Position numbers and translations under genes: made by a program. Of a stretch of DNA of 64,000 nt, positions 1 through 12,100 are shown one piece after another; within the stretch, counting starts at the first letter, position 1, and the number at the start of each line of letters is the position of its first letter. Under the pieces are notes generated by a model, which was given only the letters and a program-made list of their open reading frames with translations, was not told where the DNA came from and searched no databases. This DNA is from Chondrosia reniformis (lineage: Eukaryota > Porifera > Demospongiae > Chondrillida > Chondrillidae), in assembly GCA_947172415.1 (NCBI GenBank), contig OX359189.1, positions 580,501-644,500 on the forward strand, written 5' to 3'.

Positions 1-3000
1 CTGCCCTCCTTGGACAGGGGTTTGTCTGCCTTACTGTTGGCGGTCTCGCTCTTTGGCATTTGCTTCTCTGCCTTGCTCCCTTCACTTGTAGGAGAGCTGA
101 CCCGAGCTTCTCCTTCCTTCGGAGGGATCTCGTCATCCTCAATGATGCAGTACTCTGAAATGAGACGCCTTGTTAGTGGTGTCTGCTCCTCTTTGATATC
201 GAGTCTTTTGAAGACATTTTCGCTCTTGATAGTGAGACCTGGTTGGAACATGGCTGGACCAATAGGAAAGGACTACTCTTACAGTATGGCTGGACCAATA
301 GGAAAGGACTACTCTTACAGTATGGCTGGACCAATAGGAAAGGACTACTCTTACAGTATGGCTGGACCAATAGGAAAGGACTACTCTTACAGTATGGCTG
401 GACCAATAGGAAAGGACTACTCTTACAGTATGGCTGGACCAATAGGAAAGGACTACTCTTACAGTATGGCTGGACCAATAGGAAAGGACTACTCTTACAG
501 TATGGCTGGACCAATAGGAAAGGACTACAGTGAAACCTCTCAATAACGGACAAGTTGGTGCAAAGGGACTTGTCCACTATTCGGAGGTTGTCCTTTACTG
601 GGAGGTTTTCATAATAAAAGCTTTATATATGTATACAATGCTATCTGAAACGGGTTCAGCCGTACGTACATTACTTCATTAGTACATTCAAGATTAGTCG
701 ATAGGACGCTTTACTTCGTTAACAGCTCCATCAATACTCGGTGAGAGGCGTCCCTCGTTATGTACGGAAATCGTTCAGTTTTATCTGACTGCAACCGTAG
801 CTAGATAAGGCCCTCTTTGTCCGTTAATAGAGTTTTTTTGTATTACAAAACGTCCTTGAGATCGGGCAGAGTGTCTGTTATCCGGAATTTGGAGGTTGTC
901 CGCTATTTGGGAGTTGCTAATGTACTAATTGTATACAAAAATAAGTTGGTACATTGCATGCTGTCCGTAATACGGAGACTGTCCGCTATTGGGAGTGTCC
1001 GTTAATAGAGGTTTTACTGTACTCTTACACTGCAAGTCATAAGTTTATTTCCTAACAGTGTGAATGTAATAGTCATCACTAAAATAAATAGGATGCTAGG
1101 CAGTTTAATGTAAGTATGGTTTAGCAGATAAATAGTGTCTAAAATGATAAGACAAAAGAGAATAGAAATGACTATGAACCAAAGTGTTAAATGCAGTCAG
1201 TGATAAACAGTGGGATCCAAATGGAATACATTACAAACAAGATTTACCTCCAACAAGATTCCAAGTCCTTATGCTCCCATCTGAGTGGCTGCAACCACAT
1301 GTAAACAATATGCATAAACAAGATGAATAAACATCAACAAGATGAATAAATAAATAAGATGCATAAATACAGACAGGGGATGACAACACTGTCGTTACTT
1401 GTGTAAGGCAGGCAGGCAGGCTACCAACTCACCCTGTAACAACAATGTCAGCACCATAGCGCTTGTTACCATGTTCACCCCACTTCCCGCCATTCAACTT
1501 CAAAGGCTGCAACAAACAAGTAAACAATGTAGCAGACACACCCACATAGTACAGACACACCCATTTAGGGCAGACACACCCATTTAGGGCAGACACACCC
1601 ATTTAGGGCAGACACACCCATTTAGGGCAGACACACCCATTTAGGGCAGAGACAACTGATTAGCGTAAGTCATACCTCCTATGTTATATACACTGTTGGT
1701 GCTTAACACAAGTGTGCAAGGCTATAGGTCAAATTAAGTACCTGTTTATTAATCTTTTCCTTCACTTCCTGCTTAGACTTGAGTGATGTAATGGTAGATA
1801 AGATGTCATCAGACACATTACTAAAGACACTTATGGTAGTGATGTTGGTATAGTGGAAATCTAAAGTGTGAGCAATGGTCAGTTGGGAGTGCCTCTTGTC
1901 CGTCAAATCAAAAGCTAGCAGCTCCTTCTCGCACAGCACCACAAGAGCATGAGGGTCTTGAGGCTCTGAGGGACGAGATGGATTGACAACTTCAAAAAAG
2001 ACTATTTTATAGTCCGAGATTAATCTCCTTACATAACACATCAATAGAATCCCTTTGAAATTAATTAGTTATCATATTTTATCTGATATGGCAAAGCACT
2101 CTCAGAATACATACAAATTGATATTTTGTAATATTCCCAAACCATGAAAAATCTGAAAAATCTTTGCATGATTCCTAAATACCAAAACCTACTGTTTTTA
2201 TCATCTAACAGAAAGTTAAATTATGAGCTGTACAACAGAAATGTGCAGCTCAGTGTAGAAGAAGAAAGAGAAGGACTATGTTCCCATCCAAAGCTATATA
2301 TTGTGTGCGTCTAGGCAAAGGAAATATGGCGTCTTTGATAATTAATACACTTACCATCTAAATAAGGTGATTGGTCAATAATTACAAAATCCTTTATAGG
2401 ACTGTCCAGCGTGAAATGGGAACCACCAGATTTGGTATTAAAGATTCCAATTTGTCTAGCAAGCGGTTTGTCATCGTGGTACACGCCCCCACCAGCTGTA
2501 ATAATCAAGGGAACTCCCCTAAATGGAAGAGACAGGGAAAGGGTGACAAACACTCCTAAGAAGGAGAGAGTGGCTATTAAAAGGTCCACAGAGATGAGAT
2601 TACTGATCAGAGATGAGATTACTGATCAGATGATGATGATGGTACATTCCTCGGAGGAATCGTTGTCTGGTTCAGTGAAGTACACTCAGAAAGAGAGTAT
2701 TGCCATGAGTCAGTTGTAGATAACTCACTTTATTTTTACCTGACTAATTAACAAAATAATTGTACGTACGTATATATATATGTGCCTCTTACTCTTTTCT
2801 CTTGATCCACTGGATTCTCTTAATCTCCTTGCAGGGGGTGGTACTCTGTTTCTTAGGGGCTTTGAGGCCTGCAGCCAAACACCATACAGATAGGTACACA
2901 CCCACCCACTGAGGATTAATATATATACCACACCCACCCACTGAGGATTAATATATATGCCACACCCACCCACTGAGGATTAATATATATGCCACACCCA

Positions 3001-6000
3001 CCCACTGAGGATTAATATATATGCCACACCCACCCACTGAGGATTAATATATATGCCACACCCACCCACTGAGGATTAATATATATGCCACACCCACCCA
3101 CTGAAGATTAATATATATGCCACACCCACCCACTGAGGATTAATATATATGCCACACCCACCCACTGAGGATTAATATATATGCCACACCCACCCACTGA
3201 GGATTAATATATATGCCACACCCACCCACTGAGGATTAATATATATGCCACACCCACCCACTGAGGATTAATATATATGCCACACCCACCAACTGAGGAT
3301 TAATATAAATGCCACACCCACCCACTGAGGATTAATATATATGCCACACCCACCCACTGAGGATTAATATATAAATGCCACACCCACCCACTGAGGATTA
3401 ATATATATGCCACACCCACCAACTGAGGATTATTATATATGCCACACCCACCATTTAAACAAGGCTTGTACATGGCATCAGGTTTGGACGTGGTTTTGAG
3501 GTTCCAAGCACACATTGTACCATCAGTGTAGCCGGCATAGAAGAGCTTTCCTAGGTCTCCCCAACACAGTGAAGACAGCCTCTGAAAGAGACGGAATAAA
3601 CAATTTCCTTTACTCAGCTCAGCAGAAAGAAGAGAACAATATATTACTTTCCTAGATGAATAACTTGGTGTATATGTACATTCACATAAAGCTTATATTA
3701 GATAGGTTTGGATAAAGATAAGTAATTTGTGTATCTCCATCTCAAGTGTGGCTAAATGAATCTCTAAAGTTGTGGCAATGGAGTTGATGGAACTTATGGA
3801 GGAGGCAAAGTGTCCCCCCACCTTGTCAATCTGGTATTTCTGAACAATGCCTTTCTGTAAGCTCCATAATGCCACTAAACCATCAGCCAATCCAATCAGT
3901 ACCTACAGAGCACATGCATTACTTGTACATTTACATACATTAGTGGTCTGTAATGTACATTAGTACAAAATGTCACACACGAATACATACTTTATCCTCG
4001 TCCCATGGATTGGTCAAAATGTCTACTACATAACCTTGTCTGAATCCACCACACCTGAATAAGTACAAAAAATTATTATAGGGATTTACCCATAATGTGT
4101 TTCCATGGCATCAAATTCAAACACTTTAATGACTCACATCTTGTTCCATGGAATAGTATACCCAGCCAATTGCATTGTATTGAGGTTAAGAATATATACA
4201 TCACCTCCGGCACTTCCAATAAATGCCCAGCATGAGTTGTACTGCACTGAAAAGCATGTCGGCCTGGAAAATAGATTTAACTACATTAGGGGACACAGCC
4301 TAAAAAGATTAACTTGTGAAAGAAAAAAGAAATTTAAAATAATGATACAAATATCACATTGTTAATGGCAACTTGATTACTAAACAGTTAGTATCATACT
4401 TGGAGTTCTGAGCTGATGCAAACTCCAACTGGCCAATTATGTGAGGCAATTTGCTCTCACTCTGTCCCTTCTCCTCCCTCTCAGGACACTCCCAAAGATA
4501 GATCACAGAGTTGCTGCACAGTGTTAGCAACTGAGCCTGCACACACAACAACAGCCAACCTTAAAGATTCACTGTAACTAGATATCACAAACTGAAACCA
4601 CAAGTGTTTAAATATTACCTATTTCCATCTGTTATTGAAAGATTACCAACAGAAATCAAGTACTACCCAAGGGGGTGCACCTGGGGTGGTTTGGTATACT
4701 GTATACTACCCAAGGGGGTGCACCTGGGGTGGTTTGGTATACTGTATACTACCCAAGGGGGTACACCTGGGGAGGTTTGGTATATTGTTCAAAATGGTAC
4801 CTTAGTAGAGATGAAAGCCATCTTGAGGACCTCCGGATTGTCAGGATGATAGAAGTGGCACTCCATCCCTGGTTTACCTAATGTGGACTTTAGGTTAAGG
4901 AACTGACTCACATCAGTCCGTGTCAAAACAGCTGCTGAAATGATAATTTAATCAAAACACACACCACACACTACCGAGATTCCTGTGACTCTGGTACACT
5001 AACAAGACAAGCTCACTGGGAAACTGCAACTCAAGCAGATTGCTCTTCCTTCCTCAATTATCAAGAAGAAGACCTCCCTCTACCATCTGCCCTGACCCTC
5101 CCACAATGTCCCATCCCACCCAACCTCCCATCCCACCCAACCTCCCTCTACCATCTGCCCTGACCCTCCCACAATGTCCCATCCCACCCAACCTCCCTCT
5201 ACCATCTGCCCTGACCCTCCCACAATGTCCCATCCCACCCAACCTCCCTCTACCATCTGCCCTGACCCTCCCACAATGTCCCATCCCACCCAACCTCCCT
5301 CTACCAGAAATATCTCGAGGCTGGGGGATGGAGCATACGTGGGTAACTATACTTTACAGTGACAAAGGTATAATTACTTCTTCAGTAGTTGATTGCTTAA
5401 CCCAAATTATTGTAATATTATAATAATCTGGAAATATAAAACCATTTAAAGTAACTGAAATAAAGGGTGTTAAATTTAACACAATATTTAGCATAACTTG
5501 GCCCCATTGTAAGAAGTAAAATATGTCTTAGCAGAATGGACTCTCAATAGCACGATGTAGATACTGTCCCATACACCTTAATTACTGACTATCACAATCC
5601 TATCACCAGATCGGAATGGCAAGCTTGTCTAACCTGTTTATTGATAAATATTTGGCAAAGTGTGGAAATACCCAGAAATGGACTATATAGTATCTCGTAC
5701 TGCATCTGTAGACGTATTCCACTCGCAGTCACTTGAGATTGAAATGGAAATGTACAAGAACACCTCTGTGTAGATTATTGTCATTAGCTGTATACAGGTA
5801 CATAGCAGACTGATATAGGGAATTAGATGATGGAAAAGTATGTATATATATCTAAGAGGATTCCTGAAGTCTGCATATATTTGAAGGATCCTGTACACTT
5901 CCAGAAAGACTTCCAGAAAGACTTCCAGAAAGACTTCCAGAACGACTTCCAGAAAGACTTCCAGAAAGACTTCCAGGGTCACTGATGAAGGGTGGCATTC

Positions 6001-8854
6001 CTAGAAAGGACACATCAGCTTTACCATTTAGAAGTATAAGTAGAATTCAATTAATTAGTTTAAGAATTTAACTAGTTCATTTTATAATTAATTAGTTATT
6101 CAATAAATTAGTAGAAACAAATCTTAATGGTGACCCATAACTACAACTCCTTGTACAAAGCCATTGTCAAAGGTAACACTAATCAATCAATATTGTCAAC
6201 TTATGAGATATTAATCACGTGTTCAATAACTTCAAAGTGAAGACGGTTGCTATTTCAACAATAAGTGATTATTAGTACAATAACACATATTTTAGGATGT
6301 ACGTAATGAAATAATCAAGGCATAACTTAGTTTGTAGGGTAAGGGGGCGTGACTTAGTTTGTAGGGTAAGGAGGCGTGACTTAGTTTGTAGGGTAAGGAG
6401 GCGTGACTTAGTTTGTAGGGTAAGGAGGCGTGACTTAGTTTGTAGGGTAAGGAGGCATGACCTAGTTTGTAGGGTAAGGAGGCGTGACCTACCTAGCTTG
6501 TAGGGTAAGGAGGCGTGACCTACCTAGCTTGTAGGGTAAGGAGGCGTGACCTACCTAGCTTGTAGGGTAAGGAGGCGTGACCTACCTAGCTTGTAGGGTA
6601 AGGAGGCGTGACCTACCTAGCTTGTAGGGTAAGGAGGCGTGACCTACCTAGCTTGTAGGGTAAGGAGGCGTGACCTACCTAGCTTGTAGGGTAAGGAGGC
6701 GTGACCTACCTAGTTTGTAGGGTAAGGAGGCATGACCTACCTAGCTTGTAGGGTAAGGAGGCGTGACCTACCTAGTTTGTAGGGTAAGGAGGCATGACCT
6801 ACCTAGCTTGTAGGGTAAGGAGGCGTGACCTACCTAGTTTGTAGGGTAAGGAGGCATGACCTAGTTTGTAGGATAAGAAGTTAAGGTATTAAAAGGATAT
6901 ATCTTGACCATTCCATGAAAGTTTCCAATAGCTATTAGCCCCTGCTGAGTGTCGGCAGCTATACAGGTGGGTAGCTCAGGAAATCCAAACCGAAAGGTCT
7001 AAGGAAAGAAAGACAATGCCATCAAATACTTGCTGAATAGAACACTCCTTGAACTGCATCCAGTGAAATAAAATTAAAACGGATGTGAAAAGCAAGGAGT
7101 CTGAAAAGTAGCGAGGTCAAACTGGAGTTCCTAGGAAGACGAATGACAGGAAAATCAGATGCGATTCAAAGGAAACCATTGAGTGTATTCTTAGCAATTC
7201 AAGCACGTCTCAGTGCACATGCAGCTAGGGGTGCAAGGGTCAGAGTACAAAGGTGGAGCTCTGATAAATTTTACTCTCCAAAAAACTGTAAAACTATAAA
7301 AAAAACTATTTAAATATGTATTTTTATGCAACTACCATGTTACTACACTAATTATTGTATATGGTAAAGTAATACAATTAAACAAACTGACAATTGAAGA
7401 CTTTTCTTTCAGCAACTACTTTCAAAGTGGGTACTAAGTATTGGCAACGCAAGGGTCTGACCATCACCTAGTATACTACAGTGAGTTGTCATAGTTACCA
7501 GACATTAGGATATTTCCTTAATGTCACCATAAACAAGTTATACGACCAAAACACTACAAGCTATACAGTACAATACACTCCGCTACCGTCTGAAAATTAG
7601 CACCAATCAACCTTGACTTACAAAACATAACACCAGCCTAGACTACATATACGAGTGTGAGGCTAACTATATGAGTGTGAGGCAAACTATATGAGTGTGA
7701 GGCTAACTATATGAGTGTGAGGTTAACTATATGAGTGTGAGGCTAACTATATGAGTGTGAGGCAAACTATATGAGTGTGAGGTTAACTATATGAGTGTGA
7801 GGCAAACTATATGAGTGTGAGGTTAACTATATGAGTGTGAGGCAAACTATATGAGTGTGAGGTTAACTATATGAGTGTGAGGCAAACTATATGAGTGTGA
7901 GGTTAACTATACGAGTGTGAGGCAAACTATATGAGTGTGAGGTTAACTATATGAGTGTGAGGCTAACTATATGAGGAACTATAAAGAGGAATAGTACATG
8001 AATAATATTTCTGTTTATACGGTTGATGCACATTTGAGGCCAAGTAAACACAATTAGACTAAAACACCAATTTCCTAAATTATAAGCAGAGAAGACCTAC
8101 GGAGCTTTGGATGAGGATACAGTCTCTAACCAACGTTTCCTCCTTTCTACACTAGACCACCTCCTTCTACGTCTATAATGCCTAGAGAGTAGATATTAAC
8201 TGCAATGTCCCCTTTCACCTTATCAACTAAGTTTGGACACTCAAGGTAACTTTCTAAAAGGATTTTAATGTACTTTAAATGGATCCACATTTAATTATCA
8301 CCAAACACTACTAATCTCGTGTGCCCACATCATTAATATTGTGGATACAAGAGAAGCTTTATAAGAATACTAGTCTGTACTATTATATTGGGATTGGTAA
8401 AGTTTGATTTAATGCATTATCATTACGGAGAGATTAATGAAAATACAGTTATGTACAAACAACATGTAATAAATGAAGTACAAATTACTACTGCAGAAAC
8501 TCCTAATACCCTTGAACTGAATCTTACATGCTTCGGAGGGCACACAAAATAGTGAAACGTCTATTTTTCAATTTGATACTAGCTAAAGACACTTTCTGTT
8601 TTATTTTAATTGTTCCATAAAATATCAGTCACTATCATATATCTGTTCAATAGGACCTTCATTTATTATTTGTCATTTCTACGAACTACTATTTTACGCG
8701 TTGATTTGTGGATATACGATGTGCGCTTCGTATTCAACCATTTTTAACGTCTTGGTCGACTTACCTTTTCCAGGCCAAATTCGTCTGCACCTAAATGGTC
8801 AGGTATTTTTTCCAGATTCTCCCCTATAAACAGTTTGCGCATAAATTGATCCAT
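1..8854 (-). CDS. Tomosyn/Lgl-family WD40 protein (STXBP5-like), 5' complete, 3' cut by window
   Basis: Family role: WD40-propeller proteins that bind syntaxin/SNAREs and regulate exocytosis (tomosyn) or polarity (Lgl). Coding exons, 5' to 3': 8854-8765, 6998-6901, 4882-4801, 4536-4400, 4263-4138, 4054-3991, 3902-3822, 3581-3452, 2868-2793, 2518-2355, 1989-1742, 1506-1433, 1288-1248, 238-1 (last one runs off the edge). All phases join, giving about 549 residues. Family blocks are visible: GFPELPTCIAADTQQGLIAI, KILGKPGMECHFYH, AGYTIPWNKM, VLIGLADGLVALWSL, DPHALVVLCEKELLAFDL and a WPINGG-like LNGGKWG block followed by VVTGHSDGSIRTWNL. The GYxxxWNK segment favours tomosyn over Lgl. The N-terminus is short (30 codons in exon 1). 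The SNARE-like tail, if present, lies outside. The last exon (charged, Lys/Glu-rich) is the least certain. Intron 2 is a U12 AT-AC intron. It shares a 317-bp divergent promoter region with IFT88. Confidence 0.85.
250..528 (+). repeat. 36-bp minisatellite, about 7.8 copies
   Basis: Nearly perfect copies of a unit starting ATGGCTGGACCAATAGGAAA. In the last visible intron of the tomosyn-like gene, ending about 12 bp from its acceptor. Because 36 is a multiple of 3, all frames stay open and produce false ORFs. Confidence 0.97.
1552..1648 (+). repeat. 19-bp minisatellite, 5 copies
   Basis: Unit CAGACACACCCATTTAGGG in intron 11 of the tomosyn-like gene. Confidence 0.95.
2890..3450 (+). repeat. 32-bp minisatellite, about 17 copies
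   Basis: Unit CACACCCACCCACTGAGGAT plus TAATATATATGC. Fills intron 8 of the tomosyn-like gene and supplies that intron's donor site. Confidence 0.97.
4661..4785 (+). repeat. 43-bp minisatellite, about 3 copies
   Basis: Unit beginning TACTACCCAAGGGGGTGCAC, in intron 3 of the tomosyn-like gene. Confidence 0.93.
5080..5305 (+). repeat. 51-bp minisatellite, about 4 copies
   Basis: Pyrimidine-rich unit beginning CCCTCTACCATCTGCCCTGA, inside the U12 AT-AC intron. Confidence 0.95.
5898..5977 (+). repeat. 12-bp minisatellite, about 6.5 copies
   Basis: Unit ACTTCCAGAAAG inside the U12 AT-AC intron; one copy has C for A. Confidence 0.93.
6326..6880 (+). repeat. 27/31-bp minisatellite, about 18 copies
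   Basis: Unit TAGGGTAAGGAGGCGTGACC with a 4-bp length variant (ACCTACCTAG versus ACTTAG). Variants are clustered, showing local spread. It ends about 20 bp from the AT-AC donor. Confidence 0.96.
7646..7972 (+). repeat. 20-bp minisatellite, about 16 copies
   Basis: Unit ACTATATGAGTGTGAGGCTA with GCTA/GCAA/GTTA variants alternating. Intron 1 of the tomosyn-like gene. Confidence 0.96.
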
Positions 8855-9171
8855 TCTCGAGGTCCGTCTTCCTTAGCTCACTTGAACCATATTTCCGACA
8901 TTGAGTGGCAAATAGCTCTTCCTTACGAACTTATGAGCCAGCGAATTCATTTACTGTGAACAATATAAATGATTACTGTGCATAAGATTTAGTATAAGAA
9001 GATTTCCCCTCTTACATCATATAAAACGAGTCATGTGATTACGCTTACAGCATGTGACTCGTACCCAGTCCCAACTTCCGTAAAAATGTCTGATGTCCGC
9101 CATTTTGTTTACTGTTTCTTTGTAGCTATGGTTACTAGACTTAAAATGGCCGCCTCCTCTTTGTAAAAGCA
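8855..9171. promoter_or_regulatory. Divergent promoter between tomosyn-like gene and IFT88, with X-box-like site
   Basis: Only 317 bp separate the two start codons, so 5' UTRs and promoters must share this stretch. At 9122-9135 the near-palindrome GTAGCTATGGTTAC resembles the RFX X-box (GTTGCCATGGAAAC-type), matching at about 10 of 14 positions. It lies about 37 bp before the IFT88 start. RFX control of IFT genes is known in animals; its use here is inferred. Confidence 0.4.
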
Positions 9172-12100
9172 ATGAGTGCAATGAATCAGCTTCGCCTAGC
9201 TCCCGATGATGAAGGAGATCTTTACTCTGGTTTCGAATTTAGTGATAATTTAATTTATGTAAGCAATAGAGTATAGTCGATTTAGGCGACTTATCCATAT
9301 TCAATTATTCTGTTTTAAGGATCTCGATGAAGATGCTGGCTTACAGCAAGCCATTCAGACAAGCTATGGACAGAGGCCTCCAATACCAGTACGAATGCGT
9401 GAAATAGACATAGTCACTTTGTCTTAAATGTTCTGTTCGTTCTCATCTAGGCAGCTACGGGTAACAGAATGCAGCAGGTGGGATCTGTTAATGTTAGTAA
9501 GATTTGTGTCTCTTAGTTGGATATTTAGTTATCCAAGGGAAATCCCCTTTGTTCCTTGATCTCATGTATCAAGTGTAGCTGCATGGCACTTGAACAGATG
9601 TTCTTTTGTGTTCTTTTACAGAGAGGGGCCAGTCGGGGAGGAAGACTAATGACAGGGGTTGCCTCTGTAAGTAGGAGCTACATAATTTAATGTCTCACTC
9701 ATCTCAACCATTAATGTACTGTCTGTAGGACTCTGGTCAGGCTCGACCTATGACCTCTATCAGGGGGGCGGGGTTTGCCGGTGGTGAGCATGTACACATA
9801 TACTGTTATACATTCATTGTGTCATACGTGAGCTGTGTCAAGTGATGCACCTCAACTTTATATCAGGTGTGTCGCAACAGTTTGATCCTCTGAAGCAGAC
9901 AGCCTCAAAAGGGACAGCCCCTCCACTTGAGAAACCAGAAGAGACACCAGAGGACCTGATCAAGCAGATGGAGAAGAAGGTTAACAGGTTGATAGAGGAC
10001 AGTGTTGTAGCAGCCGGCGATGGTAACTACCAGCTGGTCAGTTCCTCCCTGTAGATGCACATCAGTGTGTACCTGTAGTGACACGTCTGTAGGCTCTGGA
10101 CAAGGCTAAGGAATCTGGGAGGAAGGAGAGGCAACTCTGTCGACAGAAGGAACAGAATGGCATGAGCGATCAAATCAACTTGGATCTCACCTATGCTGTA
10201 CGACAATGACTCACTGACCACCTGTAGCGTGCACTGACTGCCTGTAGCGTGCACCGACTACAGTGTAACCTGTATGAATGGTTACCTATCTAGGACAGTC
10301 ACTTGCTTAAAGTGGCCACTTTAATTAGGTCACAAAGTTTTACACTACATACATACATATAGATTGACATTACCTCATTGTACAAAGTGCATACATAATG
10401 TACGTACGTAGGTACTGCTCAACCTAGCCATCCAGTTTCAGGCCAGTCACATGTTCACGGACGCCCTCAACACCTACCTGCTGATTGTTAAGAACAAAAT
10501 GTTCAGTAACAGCGCTCGTCTGAGGATTAACATGGGAAACATATACTACGAGCAGAGAAAGTATCCTCAAAGTATCAAAATGTACAGAATGGCTCTGGAC
10601 CAGATACAGAACACACACTCCATCTTAAGGTGAGCTTGTCTTCAAATGCTAAAATGACATGTTACTGGTTGAACAGCAAAATAGATACATTAATACTCTA
10701 CCAATAATTATTCTAACTGCATTGAACTTATTATTTGCACGGTTCATCTTCTGACTTCTTGGTAGGTTGAAGATCCTTCAGAATATTGGTGCCGTGTTTA
10801 TAAAGATGGGTCAGTATACGGATGCCATATCCACTTATGAACACATTATGAGTGAAAAGCCAGACTTCAAAACAGGTTTGTGCTTACATACTGATTCATA
10901 CCCTAGCTACTGGCTAGTATGAGATAGGGTCATTTGACTACACTGGACACCTCTTGTATGTAAAATGAACTTAATTAAGACCCGGCATTAGGTCCATACA
11001 TCCCAGATACCAATCAATATTGTATACAAAATTACTGGCTGTAAAATAGTGCACCTACGTACCTACGTACATGAAAAGTCACCTCTCTAGGATGATCACT
11101 TGCTTAAGGTGACCACTTCAATTGAGCCCCAGAAATCATGCTACGAATGTTTATGCTTTTAAACTTGTGTACTGGGCTGCAGGTCTCAACCTGATCCTTT
11201 GCTATTGCGCAATGCGAGACAGAGAGAAGCTCAAGTCTGGCTTCAAGAGGCTGCTTGAGATCCCTCCTCCTGTGGATGATGACGACAGATATGTTGTTGC
11301 TGATGTAAGTGCGTATGTATAGTCTAGAAATATATAGCAATTGTAGTTTTGATAAAGGCTGCAATACAAGCTCAGGGCAAAATGGAAAAAAAGACAAAAA
11401 ATAGTATTTAGTCTTAGTGACTAAGTCACATGATGATCACATGATAATCAGGTGCAGTACTAATTCCTAAGTCTCTATAGGACTATTATCCAATAGTGTA
11501 CTTCATATAGAGGCAAAGGCAGTAGATGAGCCTTTAAAAGATAGTTTGACAACATCCATAAAAGGTAGAAGAGATCTTACTCTATCAAGTGATTGTCTCT
11601 TGCAGGAAGATGACCCTCAGCAGAGGCTTCTGGTTGAGATTATCAAAGATGACAGCCTGAGGAAGATTGAGGTGGAAGAGAAGGAGAAGGCAGAGCACTG
11701 CATCCTTACGTCTGCCAAGCTGATGGCGTCCATTATTCACAGCAATTTTGCAGCTGGTTTTGATTGGTGCATAGAGTGTGTCTCCACCTCACCATATGCA
11801 GAGCTGGCCAGCGAGCTAGAGATAGCAAAGGCCGTCACATTTCTCAAGGAGAGAGAGTTTCAGAAGGCCATCGAAACCTTGAAGGACATTGAGAGGAAGG
11901 GAACCAAAATGGAGGGGGCTGCTGCTACCAATCTCTCCTTCATATACTACCTGGTATGACTGCCTTGAAGGTAGCTCTCCCATAATGTGTGATAGTGTGA
12001 CTGTTTGGTCTCATCTCAGGAAGGGGAGGTACAGCAGGCTGAAAAGTATGCTTGTAAAGCAGTCTCCAAGGATACTTACAATCCCTATGGTAGGTATTTA

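Larger units (their letters stand above)
4883..6900 (-). other. U12-type AT-AC intron (intron 2 of the tomosyn-like gene)
   Basis: On the minus strand the intron starts ATATCCTTTT at 6900 and ends in AC at 4884-4883. The exact U12 branch sequence TTCCTTAAC occurs about 12 nt before the AC end. Splicing there joins codons to read KILGKPGMEC, which fits the family block (ALRLFGRPGVEC in vertebrate tom​osyn, from memory). Ordinary GT-AG choices I tried nearby broke the frame or inserted extra residues. The intron carries three minisatellite arrays. Confidence 0.88.

Noticed and set aside
10-546. Open frames of up to 178 codons on both strands over the 36-bp array
   Set aside because: Translations are pure copies of the minisatellite unit in several frames; no protein family character.
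4900-4933. GT-AG alternative for tomosyn intron 2 using an AG near 4930
   Set aside because: It would insert about 18 extra residues not in the family, and the phase does not fit the upstream exon; the U12 AT-AC pair fits exactly.
6326-7972. Regular repeats considered as a CRISPR-like array
   Set aside because: Units are contiguous with no unique spacers, and the locus is clearly animal nuclear DNA.
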